Counted from the first letter of the stretch, positions 48,159 through 58,328 are shown. The stretch: DNA of 64,000 bases from Clostridium manihotivorum (GCF_004015185.1 NZ_CP025746.1:1178001-1242000); one strand, 5' to 3'. Program-made: numbers and translations. Notes: generated by a model not told the origin, from the sequence alone.

Positions 48159-49163
48159 ATGAATATAGCAGATTATAAAGGCGTATGGGTATTCGCTGAA
48201 CAAAGAAACGGCGAACTTCAAAAAGTTTCATTAGAACTTTTAGGAGAAGGAAGAAGAATTGCTGATAAGCTAGGAGTTAAGCTAACAGCTTTATTAATAG
48301 GTAACAACGTTAAAGGATTATCTGAAAAATTAGGTGTTCATGGAGCTGATGAAGTTTTAGTAGTTGAACATGAATTATTAGAAAACTACACAACTGATGG
48401 ATATACTAAGGTTATCTGTGACCTTGCTACAGAAAGAAAGCCAGAAATATTATTCATAGGTGCAACATTCATAGGAAGAGACTTAGGTCCTAGAATAGCA
48501 GCTAGACTTTCAACTGGTTTAACAGCTGACTGTACATCACTTGATATAGATGCAGAAGGAAAATACCTTCTTGCTACAAGACCAGCTTTCGGTGGTAACT
48601 TAATGGCTACTATAGCTTGTACTGATCACAGACCACAAATGGCTACAGTAAGACCAGGAGTTTTCTCAAAGGTCGATAGTGAAAACAAAGCTGTAGTTGA
48701 AGAAATCAAGGTTAACTTAACTGATGCTGATGTAAGAACTAAGGTTGTTAAGGTTGTTAAGGAAGCTAAGGATATAGTTGATATAAGTGAAGCTAACATA
48801 ATAGTTTCAGGTGGTAGAGGAGTTGGAAACAAAGAAAACTTCGCTCTTCTTAAGGAATTAGCTGATGCTCTAGGTGGAACAGTTGCTGGTTCAAGAGCTG
48901 CTACTGAAGCTGGATGGTTAGAAGCTGCTTACCAAGTAGGTCAAACTGGTAAGACTGTTAAGCCAACAATCTATATAGCTTGTGGTATATCAGGAGCTAT
49001 CCAACATACAGCTGGTATGCAAGATTCTGATATGATCATAGCAATCAATAAGGATGCAACTGCACCTATCATGAAGATAGCTGACTATGCTATAGTTGGA
49101 GACTTAAACAAAGTTATTCCAGAACTTATTGCAAAAGCTAAGGCTAGAAAAGAAGAAGCATAA
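48159..49163 (+). CDS. etfA: Electron transfer flavoprotein alpha subunit
   Basis: A 334-residue subunit. The C-terminal FAD domain has SGGRGVGNKENF, AGSRAATEAGW, QVGQTGKTVKP and YIACGISGAIQHTAGM. TGGGAGGT precedes the ATG. A hairpin (AGTCCTACC/GGTAGGACT, 49206-49229) follows before hbd. Confidence 0.95.
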   Translation: MNIADYKGVWVFAEQRNGELQKVSLELLGEGRRIADKLGVKLTALLIGNNVKGLSEKLGVHGADEVLVVEHELLENYTTDGYTKVICDLATERKPEILFIGATFIGRDLGPRIAARLSTGLTADCTSLDIDAEGKYLLATRPAFGGNLMATIACTDHRPQMATVRPGVFSKVDSENKAVVEEIKVNLTDADVRTKVVKVVKEAKDIVDISEANIIVSGGRGVGNKENFALLKELADALGGTVAGSRAATEAGWLEAAYQVGQTGKTVKPTIYIACGISGAIQHTAGMQDSDMIIAINKDATAPIMKIADYAIVGDLNKVIPELIAKAKARKEEA

Positions 49164-49205
49164 TTTTTATAAAACTGATTAATCATAAGTTTGATATAAA
49201 TACAA

Positions 49206-49229
49206 AGTCCTACCTTAAAAGGTAGGACT
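49206..49229 (+). other. Hairpin between etfA and hbd
   Basis: AGTCCTACC and GGTAGGACT pair perfectly around a short loop, without a T-run. It is probably an RNA processing or stability structure inside the operon. Confidence 0.6.
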
Positions 49230-49257
49230 AAATATGTAAATTTTAGGAGGTATACCC

Positions 49258-50106
49258 ATGGAAAAGATATTTGTTCTTGGTGCTGGTACAATGGGAGCTG
49301 GTATAGTTCAAGCTTTCGCTCAAAAAGGATATGAAGTTATAGTTAGAGATATAAAAGAAGAATTTGTTGATAAAGGAATTGCAGGAATCAACAAAGGTTT
49401 AAGCAAACTTGTTGCTAAAGGAAAGATGACTGAAGAAGTTAAAGAAGAAATCCTTTCAAGAATATCAGGAACAACTGATATGAACTTAGCTGCTGACTGC
49501 GATCTAGTAATCGAAGCTGCAGTAGAAAATATGGCAATAAAGAAGCAAATATTCGCTGAGTTACATAACATATGTAAGCCAGAAACAATATTAGCTTCAA
49601 ACACTTCATCATTATCAATAACTGAAGTTGCTGCTGCAACTGGCAGACCTGACAAAGTTATAGGTATGCATTTCTTCAATCCAGCTCCAGTAATGAAGCT
49701 TGTTGAAGTTATCAGAGGAATGGCTACATCACAAGAAACTTTTGATGCAGTTAAAGAAGTTTCATTAGCTATAGGTAAGGAACCAGTAGAAGTTGCAGAA
49801 GCTCCTGGTTTTGTAGTTAACAGAATACTTATACCAATGATCAACGAAGCTGTAGGTATACTTGCAGAAGGAATAGCTTCAGCTGAAGATATAGATAAGT
49901 CAATGATGCTTGGAGCAAATCATCCAATGGGACCTCTAGCTTTAGGAGATCTTATAGGCTTAGATGTTTGCTTAGCTATAATGGACGTTCTTTACAATGA
50001 AACTGGAGATACTAAGTACAGAGCTCATAGCTTACTAAGAAAGTACGTTAGAGCTGGCTGGTTAGGAAGAAAGTCAGGTAGAGGCTTCCACAACTACGCG
50101 AAATAA
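49258..50106 (+). CDS. hbd: 3-hydroxybutyryl-CoA dehydrogenase
   Basis: A 282-residue NAD(P)-dependent enzyme. The Rossmann motif is [15 protein letters not shown], with catalytic His in [14 protein letters not shown] and Asn/Glu in the GFVVNRI region. TTTTAGGAGG precedes the ATG. It closes the operon. Confidence 0.95.
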   Translation: MEKIFVLGAGTMGAGIVQAFAQKGYEVIVRDIKEEFVDKGIAGINKGLSKLVAKGKMTEEVKEEILSRISGTTDMNLAADCDLVIEAAVENMAIKKQIFAELHNICKPETILASNTSSLSITEVAAATGRPDKVIGMHFFNPAPVMKLVEVIRGMATSQETFDAVKEVSLAIGKEPVEVAEAPGFVVNRILIPMINEAVGILAEGIASAEDIDKSMMLGANHPMGPLALGDLIGLDVCLAIMDVLYNETGDTKYRAHSLLRKYVRAGWLGRKSGRGFHNYAK

Positions 50107-50126
50107 TAAATTCTTTATGGATTTTT

Positions 50127-50157
50127 AAACACAACCTTTTTAGGTTGTGTTTTTTTG
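50127..50157 (+). terminator. Terminator of butyrate operon
   Basis: AACACAACCT pairs with AGGTTGTGTT, followed by TTTTTT. Confidence 0.9.
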
Positions 50158-50375
50158 ATTTCTGTGAAGTTTATTTTCTGGGAAATAAGAATACATAATT
50201 TTGATTACAAGGCTATATTTTGAGTCTACGGATTGAAGCAGTATAGCTTTATAAACTTTATCAGTAGTCCTTACTTAAATTTTGAATTTATATAAATAAA
50301 TATTGCAGTATTTACTAATAATATCCTAAGGGAAGCTAGAGATTTTATCTACAAAAATTAATGAGTAAGATCTTA

Positions 50376-50475
50376 TAGGGTTCCATTACGAAAACTTAAG
50401 TTATGCATGTTCAAAAATCATGCACCTATGAACTTTAGGCATGCATAACTTAATAGTTGAAGTTGGGCCCCTATG
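50376..50475. repeat. Palindromic element, family C
   Basis: GGGTTCCATTACGAAAACTT, then AAGTTATGCATG, a loop, then CATGCATAACTTAATAGTTG and GGGCCCC. It is a near-perfect inverted repeat. Confidence 0.7.
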
Positions 50476-50559
50476 TCAAAACATTATTTAGACTTTACTT
50501 TATAGGTAGAATATTCTTCAGAGCGATAATTTATAAAGAGGAACTTTAAAAATTCGCTA

Positions 50560-50690
50560 TGCTTAAGAATATTTTTGAAATTAAGTGGTTATGAAGTAGA
50601 TGCTATATTAATTCTTTGCGCAAGCACATTAGAGCATCGGGTGACTTACCGCTTAATTTCAACATGGTATTTTAAAAGAGTCCAATAATC
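50560..50690. repeat. MITE copy (family A), variant core
   Basis: TTGAAATTAAGTGGTTATGA at the left and ACCGCTTAATTTCAAC at the right are the inverted arms, with GATGCTATATTAATTC and AGAGCATCGGG inside. The right end GGTATTTTAAAAGAGTCC is a worn form of the terminal repeat. Confidence 0.65.
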
Positions 50691-50727
50691 AAATTGATTT
50701 TTAAATACTATCGGGAGGTATTTTTTT

Positions 50728-51894
50728 ATGAATAGATTTACTTTGCCTAGGGATATATATTATGGAAAAGGCTCTATGGAGCAATTGAAGAATGTAGAGG
50801 GAAAAAAGGCTGTTGTAGTAACAGGGGGAAGTTCTATGAGAAAGTCTGGTTTCTTAGATAGGGCAGTAAACTATCTAAAGGAAGCTAATATAGAGGTTAA
50901 TCTAATAGACGGTGTTGAACCAGATCCTTCAGTGGAAACTGTAATGAAAGGGTCTAAGCAGATGCTTAAGTATGAGCCAGATCTTATAGTAGCTATGGGA
51001 GGAGGCTCAGCAATAGACGCTGCAAAAGCCATGTGGATCTTTTATGAGTATCCAGAGGAAAGCTTTGAAAACATAAAAAAGCCTTTTTCTATACCTGAGC
51101 TAAGAAACAAAGCAAAATTTATAGCTATTCCATCAACTTCTGGAACAGCTACAGAAGTAACTGCTTTCTCAGTAATAACTGACTATAACACAAAAATAAA
51201 ATATCCCTTAGCGGATTTTGATATAACCCCAGATATAGCTATTGTAGACTCAGAGCTGGCAGAATCGATGCCACCTAAGCTTACTGCACATACAGGAATG
51301 GATGCAATGACCCATGGCATAGAAGCCTATGTCGCAACTCAGCATACTTGTTTTACAGACCCTCTTGCATTGCAGGCCATCGATATGGTAAGAGATAATC
51401 TATTAAAGTCCTATCAAGGTGATATGGTATGTAGAGAAAACATGCATTATGCTCAGTGTTTAGCTGGTATGGCCTTTAGCAATGCCTTGCTTGGAATAAC
51501 TCATAGTATGGCACACAAAACTGGGGCGGTATTTAATATTCCTCATGGCTGTGCAAATGCAATATACCTTCCATATGTTATTGATTTTAATAAGAAAGCT
51601 TGCATGGATAGGTATGCGGACATAAGCAGAAGATTAAAGCTTGAAGGAAATACTGATGAAGAGTTAGTTGAGTCCTTAAGAGAACTTATACGATACATGA
51701 ACGAAAAGTTAGGAATACCAAATACCTTAAAGGAATATGGAGTCAAAGAGGATTTCTTTAATGAAAAGCTAAAAGAAATATCAGCCAATGCCATAGAAGA
51801 TGCTTGTACTTTATCAAATCCTAGAAAGATTACTAAGGAAGAAATGGAGAAGCTATTTATCTGCAGTTATCATGGTACGAAAGTGTTTATATAA
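50728..51894 (+). CDS. Iron-containing (group III) alcohol dehydrogenase
   Basis: A 388-residue Fe-ADH, probably a butanol/ethanol dehydrogenase. The cofactor loop MGGGSAIDAAKAMW is present, as are metal-ligand segments HTGMDAMTHGIEAY and HSMAHKTGAVFNIPHGCANA. TCGGGAGG precedes the ATG. It stands alone between repeats downstream of the butyrate operon. Cofactor preference is not readable. Confidence 0.9.
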   Translation: MNRFTLPRDIYYGKGSMEQLKNVEGKKAVVVTGGSSMRKSGFLDRAVNYLKEANIEVNLIDGVEPDPSVETVMKGSKQMLKYEPDLIVAMGGGSAIDAAKAMWIFYEYPEESFENIKKPFSIPELRNKAKFIAIPSTSGTATEVTAFSVITDYNTKIKYPLADFDITPDIAIVDSELAESMPPKLTAHTGMDAMTHGIEAYVATQHTCFTDPLALQAIDMVRDNLLKSYQGDMVCRENMHYAQCLAGMAFSNALLGITHSMAHKTGAVFNIPHGCANAIYLPYVIDFNKKACMDRYADISRRLKLEGNTDEELVESLRELIRYMNEKLGIPNTLKEYGVKEDFFNEKLKEISANAIEDACTLSNPRKITKEEMEKLFICSYHGTKVFI

Positions 51895-51929
51895 AGCTTT
51901 TTTGCTGGATAGAAAAGTAAAAAAGTTTA

Positions 51930-52088
51930 CTAGCTAAACTTAGTAATATCAAGGCTATATAATGGCTATTTAGGTAAACAATAAAAAGAAATCTTATTCG
52001 TCTGCCAGATTTTCCTCATATACATTCGGAAAGGCAGATGGGCAAAAAAGTTGCTGAAGAATGGGCGTTTCAGCTACTTTTTTCTTTA
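51930..52088. repeat. Hairpin-terminator element, family B (long copy)
   Basis: The 5' part has CTAAACTTAGTAATATCAAG and GGCTATTTAGG, then TCTGCC/GGCAGA, an A6 run, and a terminator AGTTGCTGAA...TTTCAGCTACTTTTTT. It matches the 21650-21796 copy along its length. It may terminate the upstream dehydrogenase gene. Confidence 0.72.
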
Positions 52089-52104
52089 GTTCTATTAAAG
52101 TAGT

Positions 52105-52205
52105 AAGTGGAAATTAAGTGGCTAATTATTGGATGCTTTAGTGAGATTACAGAAAAAAACATTTCGCACTAATAGCTTTCCTATATAGATTCTGCGCATA
52201 ACTAT
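52105..52205. repeat. Worn MITE copy (family A)
   Basis: GGAAATTAAGTGGCTAATTA, GATGCTTTAGTGAG and ACTAATAGCTTTCCTATATAG resemble the left arm and core; the right arm is lost. Confidence 0.5.
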
Positions 52206-52394
52206 TTTACATATATAGATATAATTAAGATTTATCACCTTTTCTGATTCTGCAAATATATGCAGATATTATTTTGATAAATAATGATTTAATACTGCTT
52301 GTTAGGTAAGCGTTGTATATTTCTGTAACAATTTATTAATTCTAATTGTAGGGAGTCGCAACTTTTAGTTAATATATGACCAAATATAGAAATA

Positions 52395-52526
52395 GGCTAT
52401 GTTTAATAATATTGTTGAAATTAAGCGGTTAAGAAGGAGATGATATATGAGCGAGCAATTAGCGCAAGCTCATTAAAGCATCGGATGACTGACAGCTTAA
52501 TTGCAACAGGGTATTTTAACAGAGCC
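52395..52526. mobile_element. Complete 132-bp MITE (family A)
   Basis: Ends GGCTATGTTTAATAATATTG and GGGTATTTTAACAGAGCC are imperfect inverted repeats. It is flanked by TAGAAATA and TAAAAATA, an 8-bp target duplication with one change. The length equals that of the 58197 copy. Confidence 0.85.
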
Positions 52527-52656
52527 TAAAAATAAAAAGCAAATTGAAATAATAAGTATTAATTATTAAGTGAAAGTTTATATTTAGTGCTAAGGATTTT
52601 AAATTGATAATTGTAAAAATTAAAATATAAAAGTATAATTATAGTTAAGAAAAATA

Positions 52657-52720
52657 TGTCAGGCTTACTGTTTAGATAGGCAAAAATACTAATGAAAATC
52701 GTGTTAGAGAAATTTTTTCT
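52657..52720. repeat. Worn family B element before the glycosylase gene
   Basis: TCAGGCTTACTGTTTAGATA, GGCAAAAA, then ACTAATGAAAATCGTGTTAG and AAATTTTTT resemble the hairpin-terminator element. Confidence 0.45.
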
Positions 52721-52748
52721 AAATAGATAAATAAGAAAAGGTGATAAA

Positions 52749-53690
52749 ATGGATTTTAAAAATGTAGAATACTATGATGATAAAGTCGTACTGAAAGAAG
52801 CTAAAAGTTTTAATATAAAGCAGGTATTTGAGTGCGGTCAATGCTTTAGATGGATAAGACAAGAAAGTGGTACTTATATCGGAGTTGCTCATGAAAGAGT
52901 TATAGAACTAGAAGAGAGCGGAGAAGACATAATAATACATAATACCAATAAAGATGATTTTGATAACATATGGTTGGAGTATTTTGATCTAGAGAGAGAC
53001 TACTCTGCTATAAAGGATAAATTTGCTGGAGATCCGCTACTAGAAAAAGCAGTAGACTTTGGTTATGGAATAAGAATATTAAAACAAGACCCTTTCGAAA
53101 TATTAATAAGCTTTATAATATCTGCTAGAAATTCTATACCAGTAATAAGTAAGACTATAAACAAAATCAGTGAGAAGTGGGGAAGTGCTATAGAGTACAA
53201 GGGTAATACTTACTATGCATTTCCTACTATAGAGCAGTTCTCAAAGGCATCCTTAGAAGAAATAAACACTACTGGAGCATCATTTAGAAGTAAGTACATA
53301 TTTGATACTGTAGCTAAGGTAAAGGCTTGTAACGAGCTTTTAAGCGAAAATAAAGATATAGCTTCTATGAGTGAAGAAGAAAAAGAACTTCTTCAATATG
53401 ATTTAAATATGATTTCAAACCTTAGTGATGACGATTGTCATATAGCGCTTCAAAAGTTTAAAGGTGTTGGAGCTAAGGTTGCTGATTGCGTTATGTTATT
53501 TTCTATGAAAAAGTATTCCGCTTTTCCTGTAGATGTATGGGTTAAGAGAGCTATGGCTCATTTCTACTTAGCACCAGATGTGTCACTTAACAAGATTAGA
53601 ATCTTTGGAAGAGAAAAGTTTGGGGATCTTTCAGGCTTTGCACAGCAATATTTCTTCTACTATGCTAGAGAGAATAACATAAAGGTTTAA
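52749..53690 (+). CDS. 8-oxoguanine DNA glycosylase/AP lyase (OGG type)
   Basis: A 313-residue bifunctional base-excision enzyme. FECGQCFRW is the OGG N-terminal signature, SFIISARNSIPVISKTI the DNA-binding helix, and FKGVGAKVADCVMLFS plus FPVDVWVKRAM the HhH-GPD with catalytic Lys and Asp. AAAAGGTGAT precedes the ATG. Confidence 0.9.
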   Translation: MDFKNVEYYDDKVVLKEAKSFNIKQVFECGQCFRWIRQESGTYIGVAHERVIELEESGEDIIIHNTNKDDFDNIWLEYFDLERDYSAIKDKFAGDPLLEKAVDFGYGIRILKQDPFEILISFIISARNSIPVISKTINKISEKWGSAIEYKGNTYYAFPTIEQFSKASLEEINTTGASFRSKYIFDTVAKVKACNELLSENKDIASMSEEEKELLQYDLNMISNLSDDDCHIALQKFKGVGAKVADCVMLFSMKKYSAFPVDVWVKRAMAHFYLAPDVSLNKIRIFGREKFGDLSGFAQQYFFYYARENNIKV

Positions 53691-53772
53691 TCAATAGTGA
53701 TTTTAGATAGTGAAGATTAATTGTACTTATGCAAGGGTTAGGTTAAAGAATAAGATACTGTAAGAATTAATT

Positions 53773-53832
53773 GGATAGCCAGTAGGAGATTATAAAAGTT
53801 TAAATACTTTTTAAAATCCTTTGGCTATCTTT
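53773..53832. terminator. Terminator between glycosylase gene and HNH gene
   Basis: GATAGCCAGTAGGA pairs with TCCTTTGGCTATC around an AT-rich loop, followed by TTTTTC on the plus strand. The 3' arm touches the HNH stop codon. Confidence 0.65.
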
Positions 53833-54121
53833 TTCTTACATCCTTAGATTTTTTAACCGATATATGAGAATCTCCAGGATGCTTCGTGATGAATTTTAGA
53901 TATTTTTTTATTTTATCATCATTCTTAAGTCTAGTAATAGTATAAAGTCTCACTGACAATTCTTTGTTAGAATACAGTGCATGAATCTGTTTATGACAGG
54001 GAAGACACAACATGGCCGTATCCAAGTCCTTACCTCCTTCTTCTTTAGGAACCAAATGATGTACTGTTATCTTTGAAACCTCTCTTCCGCACAAATCACA
54101 AATGTATTTTTCACTATGCAT
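53825..54121 (-). CDS. Small HNH endonuclease-family protein
   Basis: A 98-residue protein. CDLCGR and MLCLPCHKQIH give the four zinc-binding cysteines, and TVHHLVPKEEGGKDLD gives the HNH catalytic segment. AAAGGGTGATATT precedes the ATG. Stand-alone HNH proteins of this size are common in clostridia; substrate unknown. Confidence 0.82.
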   Translation of the reverse strand: MHSEKYICDLCGREVSKITVHHLVPKEEGGKDLDTAMLCLPCHKQIHALYSNKELSVRLYTITRLKNDDKIKKYLKFITKHPGDSHISVKKSKDVRKR

Positions 54122-54149
54122 AATATCACCCTTTATTGAAATTTTAATT

Positions 54150-54192
54150 ATAGGCTCTGTAAAAATAGTATGTCGAAATTAATGGACAACAG
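54150..54192. repeat. Left end of a MITE (family A), fragment
   Basis: AGGCTCTGTAAAAATAGTAT then GTCGAAATTAATGGACAAC. The right end is absent. The remaining stretch to 54600 is AT-rich with no gene seen. Confidence 0.5.
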
Positions 54193-54600
54193 GGTTATCT
54201 ACTTAATCGTAAAAGGAGGAAATAAAGCTACTAATATTTACAAGTTAAATAAGTTTGCATTTTATATATGTAACGCTTGGTAATAGAGGTTATATTTTAA
54301 AATTTTCGCCTCATAATACAGAAGAGTTCTGAAAATAGATTCTTGCACCGAAGAATAATGTCTTTATATGTATTATAATAAAGAATAAATAAAAATATTA
54401 CAATTATTGTATAAAAATAATGTACAAAATGATATAATGATGTAGAAAATGGCAAAATAAAATGTTTTGTAACCCATGTTTTTAAATATTAAGATAAAAT
54501 TAAGTAAATAATAAGAAAACTATAGTGTTAGCTATATTGCCAGTATTATATACTGTTTATTAGAGAGATTAAATAATTATAATAATAAGGATATGGGATT

Positions 54601-55335
54601 ATGAAGGATAAATTAAAGAAATATAAATATTATATTATTGGTGGAATAATTTTTTTACTTATTTTGTTTATATTTTATAAATATTATGCCAAGTATATAG
54701 ATGTATTTACAGATGTTAGGAAGCTCAAGGCGAAGATTATAGGCTATGGTCCATACTCTTGGGTGGCTTTTTTAGTTATGCAGATAATGCAGATAGTTAT
54801 ATTTATAATACCGGGAGAAATAGTACAAGTGGCTGCAGGTTATATTTTTGGCGCTTGGATTGGGTTTGCCTTATCTCTTTTGGGAGCCGTGATTGGTAGT
54901 GCCATTACTTTTGTTATATCACAGAAGCTTGGAAAACCCTTTGTAGAGAAATTAGTAAGCGAGAAGGATCTTTGGTTACTAAAAAAGCTTGACCATTATA
55001 AAGCAGAACATAGTGATAAAAATAAGCCCGATAAGTCAGAAAAAGAAAAACATAAATCCCTTAGAAGAATTGTATTTTTACTATATATCATACCTGGAAT
55101 CCCTAAGGATGTCTTAGGATATATATGTGGAATATCAAGTCTTTCTTTAAAAGAGTTTTTGATTATATCCAATCTAGCGAGAACGCCTATGCTTTTTGTG
55201 TCCATATTTTTTGGACATAATCTTTCGAGAAATAAGATAGTTCTTCTTGTAGCTATAATAGGAGTTGTTTGTATTTTGCTTTTATTAGGGATAGTGATAG
55301 GTAAGAAACTTATTAGCAAAGAAGAACAGCAATAA
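54601..55335 (+). CDS. TVP38/TMEM64 (SNARE-associated, DedA-like) membrane protein
   Basis: A 244-residue membrane protein. An N-terminal helix (YYIIGGIIFLLILFIFY) is followed by the family block VFIIPGEIVQVAAGYIFG with AWIGFALSLLGAVIGSA, and by LYIIPGIPKDVLGYICG. DedA-type proteins act in lipid scrambling or membrane homeostasis; specific role unknown. The ribosome site (AAGGATAT) is weak. Confidence 0.85.
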   Translation: MKDKLKKYKYYIIGGIIFLLILFIFYKYYAKYIDVFTDVRKLKAKIIGYGPYSWVAFLVMQIMQIVIFIIPGEIVQVAAGYIFGAWIGFALSLLGAVIGSAITFVISQKLGKPFVEKLVSEKDLWLLKKLDHYKAEHSDKNKPDKSEKEKHKSLRRIVFLLYIIPGIPKDVLGYICGISSLSLKEFLIISNLARTPMLFVSIFFGHNLSRNKIVLLVAIIGVVCILLLLGIVIGKKLISKEEQQ

Positions 55336-55434
55336 TAAAAACTTTATTATTCAGGAAGTTTTATCAAAAATTAAGTTTTGAGTTACTATCCAGTAGATTG
55401 CTTAAATTCATACGAAATGAAAAAATAAAAAAAT

Positions 55435-55512
55435 GTCGCATGCCATATATATTCAGAAAAGGCAGATGCGCAAAAAGAATTCACTGAAGAAAGTCACTTT
55501 AGCGAATTTTTT
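55435..55512. repeat. Hairpin-terminator element, family B
   Basis: TCGCATGCC/GGCAGATGCG, A5, then AATTCACTGAAGAAAGTCAC and TTTAGCGAATTTTTT. It ends 22 nt before the start of the next gene, so a terminator sits in that gene's leader. Confidence 0.7.
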
Positions 55513-55534
55513 ATTAAGTTGTGAGAGGTGCTTG

Positions 55535-58141
55535 ATGACGAAAAAGTTACATATTAAAGAAGAGTATTTTGTGAATTTAATTGCTATATCATTAATGGGA
55601 ATAACGCCACTTATAATGGTTCCTGGAACCTTTGATGTTTACTACACACCAAAGCTATATTTTGTATATTTTATATCAACTTTATCATTAATTTACTTGT
55701 ATTTAAAAAGGGATACAATCGATTTTGATTGGTTGGATAAGCTTTTAGGATTATTTATTGGAATACTTTTTATTTCAAGTTTGATGGGTATAGATATTCA
55801 CAATTCCTTTATTGGCAATATGACTGATAGGGAACCATTTTTATTGTACCTTTGTTATTATATAAATTTTTTGTTTATATCTAAAAAGTTTAAACTATCA
55901 GAAGGTTTTTTAGAATTTTTATTTATATGTGCTTGTATTGTTTCATTATACGCTTTAATTCAGTTTTTTGGAGTTAATCCTATAAAGCTTGATAAGGTTA
56001 GAGCTTCAATAATGAAATTTCAAGCTATAGGTACTTTAGGGTACAGGAATGCAGTTGGAGCATATATATCATTATTTCTTCCAATTGCTATTTCATTGTT
56101 TATATATAAAAATGAGAAGAGGTATCTCATAATAACTTCAATACTTTTTGCAGCACTAGTTAGTAGTCTAACGAGGAGTAGTTGGATTTCATTAGTCATT
56201 TACATTACAATTCTTTTCGCACTATCAATAAAAAATAAGAAAAGACTTATAAATTGGTTTCTTGTCTTAGTAGCGATGATAGTAATTTTCTTGGGGTTAA
56301 ACTACTTAAAGAGTGGCCAGTTAAATACTAGATTAATCTCCATTAGCAATGATGCTACTTCTCTGCAACAGTCAGGTAATGAGATGGCTGGTTCAGGAAG
56401 GGTATATATATGGAAAAATGGGTTAAATCTTTTATGGGATAAACCGCTTTTAGGTTATGGTGTAGACAATTTTGGAGCAGCATTTATGTCTAAATACTCA
56501 AATGAAGCTAAATTTATGGTTAAAAACCTAGGTGGCATTGTAACTAAAGCACATAATGAATATCTTGAGATTCTAATTAATAATGGAATTTTATCTTTAG
56601 CTATTTACATTGTTATATTAGCTACAATAGTGATAAAGTTATTAGGAAAAGCGATGAAAGAACAGAATGGATATTTGATTGCAATAGGTTTAAGTATAAT
56701 ATCCTACTGTGTCCAGGCTTGCTTTAACATAAGTATAATTTGTGTTGCGCCAGTATTTTGGTCTATTCTTGCAGTTGGATATGGATTAGCTAAACAAGGT
56801 GAACCTGCTACTTCTTTGGTTAATTATGAAGTTATTAAAGTGATTAAAAAACTTGAGCCAATAAAAGTATTTTCCTTTTTAATTATGGGATTTATTCCAA
56901 TAGTAATCTTACCTGGTTTAAAAGATAGATTTTATGAGCCTAAGATAATATTAGTATATTTAGTAGTTATGGCTGCGATGTTAGTCATATATGATAGAGA
57001 AAGATGGTCTAAAAATACTATAATTGATTATTTGATCGCCTTATTTATATTTTGGTTAGTATTATCAACAGTATTTTCAGTATATGTACCGGTTTCAATA
57101 AATGGAAGGCCTGATAGAAGAGAAGGTTTATTAGCTATAGTATTTTATTGCCTTATTTTTTTAATAATGTATAAACACTTTAAGTTTTCTAGCAAGGTAC
57201 TAAAATATATAAATATAATTATATGTATTATATCTATATATGGAATTGTTCAGTATTTAGGATTCGATTTTATAGCGCCAGATTCTATAAGAAAAAATTG
57301 GAGCAATGTAGCATATTCAACTATAGGAAATAGAGATTTTTTTGCAATAATTATGACTTTATATTTACCAATAAATATTTGCTTCTATTTGAAAAAAGGG
57401 GAAAAAACATACTTAATTTCAGCTTCAATTATTTTTGCTGGGCTTGTAGCCTCTATAGCAAGGAGTAATTGGATTTCCTTTGTTGTATACTCAGCAGTTC
57501 TTTTTATATATTGCTTAAAAAAGAAGAAATATATAAAAAGATATATGATGTGTTTAGGTATATTTGTTGTTGTTTTCTTATTGCTAAACTTATTAACAGA
57601 CAGTAGTATAGCATCTAGACTTAATTCAATAGGTCTTGATGCTAAAAAGATTACAATGAAGGATAATGACACCGCTGGAAGCTCAAGACTTTATATATGG
57701 AAAAGGGGGATAACCTTTATTCCTGAGCATCCGTTACTTGGAAGTGGACCGGATACATTTGGGGTAGTATTCTTAGAAAAGTACTTTGATGAACTGAAGT
57801 ACATGCAGGATATAACAGGTGGAATAGTTGATAAAGCACATAATGAATATTTACAACTAGCAGTTACAAGTGGCATTCCTGCGCTCTTAATCTATCTTGC
57901 TTTAATTACATTTATATGTTTAAAACTTCTAAAAAGGATTAGGCGAGCTGATGAAGCATATCAGATATTATATTTAGGACTTCTTATGTCTATTATAGGC
58001 TATTTAATTCAAGCTTTCTTTAACATAAGTGTTGTAAGTGTTGCGCCTGTATTTTGGGCTATGCTTGGAATTGCAGCTAATATAGGTGACAATGAGTTAG
58101 AGCAATTGAAAAACAATTTGGAAACTAATCAAAAAATATAG
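55535..58141 (+). CDS. Internally duplicated O-antigen ligase/polymerase-like membrane protein
   Basis: An 868-residue polytopic protein with two homologous halves (about 1-430 and 445-868). Each half has a Wzy_C-like core: RSSWISLVIY / RSNWISFVVY, AGSGRVYIWKNG / AGSSRLYIWKRG, and GGIVTKAHNEYLE / GGIVDKAHNEYLQ, the last in the large outside loop. Family members ligate or polymerise surface glycans. The ATG at 55535 follows GAGAGGTGCTTG; a longer frame from 55433 would translate the family-B repeat and is rejected. Confidence 0.85.
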   Translation: MTKKLHIKEEYFVNLIAISLMGITPLIMVPGTFDVYYTPKLYFVYFISTLSLIYLYLKRDTIDFDWLDKLLGLFIGILFISSLMGIDIHNSFIGNMTDREPFLLYLCYYINFLFISKKFKLSEGFLEFLFICACIVSLYALIQFFGVNPIKLDKVRASIMKFQAIGTLGYRNAVGAYISLFLPIAISLFIYKNEKRYLIITSILFAALVSSLTRSSWISLVIYITILFALSIKNKKRLINWFLVLVAMIVIFLGLNYLKSGQLNTRLISISNDATSLQQSGNEMAGSGRVYIWKNGLNLLWDKPLLGYGVDNFGAAFMSKYSNEAKFMVKNLGGIVTKAHNEYLEILINNGILSLAIYIVILATIVIKLLGKAMKEQNGYLIAIGLSIISYCVQACFNISIICVAPVFWSILAVGYGLAKQGEPATSLVNYEVIKVIKKLEPIKVFSFLIMGFIPIVILPGLKDRFYEPKIILVYLVVMAAMLVIYDRERWSKNTIIDYLIALFIFWLVLSTVFSVYVPVSINGRPDRREGLLAIVFYCLIFLIMYKHFKFSSKVLKYINIIICIISIYGIVQYLGFDFIAPDSIRKNWSNVAYSTIGNRDFFAIIMTLYLPINICFYLKKGEKTYLISASIIFAGLVASIARSNWISFVVYSAVLFIYCLKKKKYIKRYMMCLGIFVVVFLLLNLLTDSSIASRLNSIGLDAKKITMKDNDTAGSSRLYIWKRGITFIPEHPLLGSGPDTFGVVFLEKYFDELKYMQDITGGIVDKAHNEYLQLAVTSGIPALLIYLALITFICLKLLKRIRRADEAYQILYLGLLMSIIGYLIQAFFNISVVSVAPVFWAMLGIAANIGDNELEQLKNNLETNQKI

Positions 58142-58150
58142 GTTCGCAAA

Positions 58151-58183
58151 ATAAAAGAGAGGTTAGCTTGCACCTCTCTTTTA
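58151..58183 (+). terminator. Terminator of O-antigen ligase-like gene
   Basis: AAAAGAGAGGT pairs with ACCTCTCTTTT around 8 nt. Confidence 0.85.
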
Positions 58184-58196
58184 TGCTTTAAATAAT

Positions 58197-58328
58197 GGCT
58201 CTGTTAAAGTAGCGTGTTGAAATTAAGTGATCAGTGATCTGATGCTTAGATGAGCTTGCGCTAATTGCTCGCTTATATAGCATCTCCTTCATGACCACTT
58301 AATTTCAACAATATTATTAAACATAGCC
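58197..58328. mobile_element. Complete 132-bp MITE (family A) with 8-bp target duplication
   Basis: Ends GGCTCTGTTAAAGTAG and TATTATTAAACATAGCC. Inner arms GTTGAAATTAAGTGATCA and TGACCACTTAATTTCAAC are inverted. The flanking sequence TAAATAAT occurs on both sides (58189-58196 and 58329-58336), a perfect duplication. Confidence 0.9.

Noticed and set aside
55433-55534. N-terminal extension of the O-antigen ligase-like protein
   Set aside because: These codons are the family-B repeat; the start at 55535 has a proper ribosome site.
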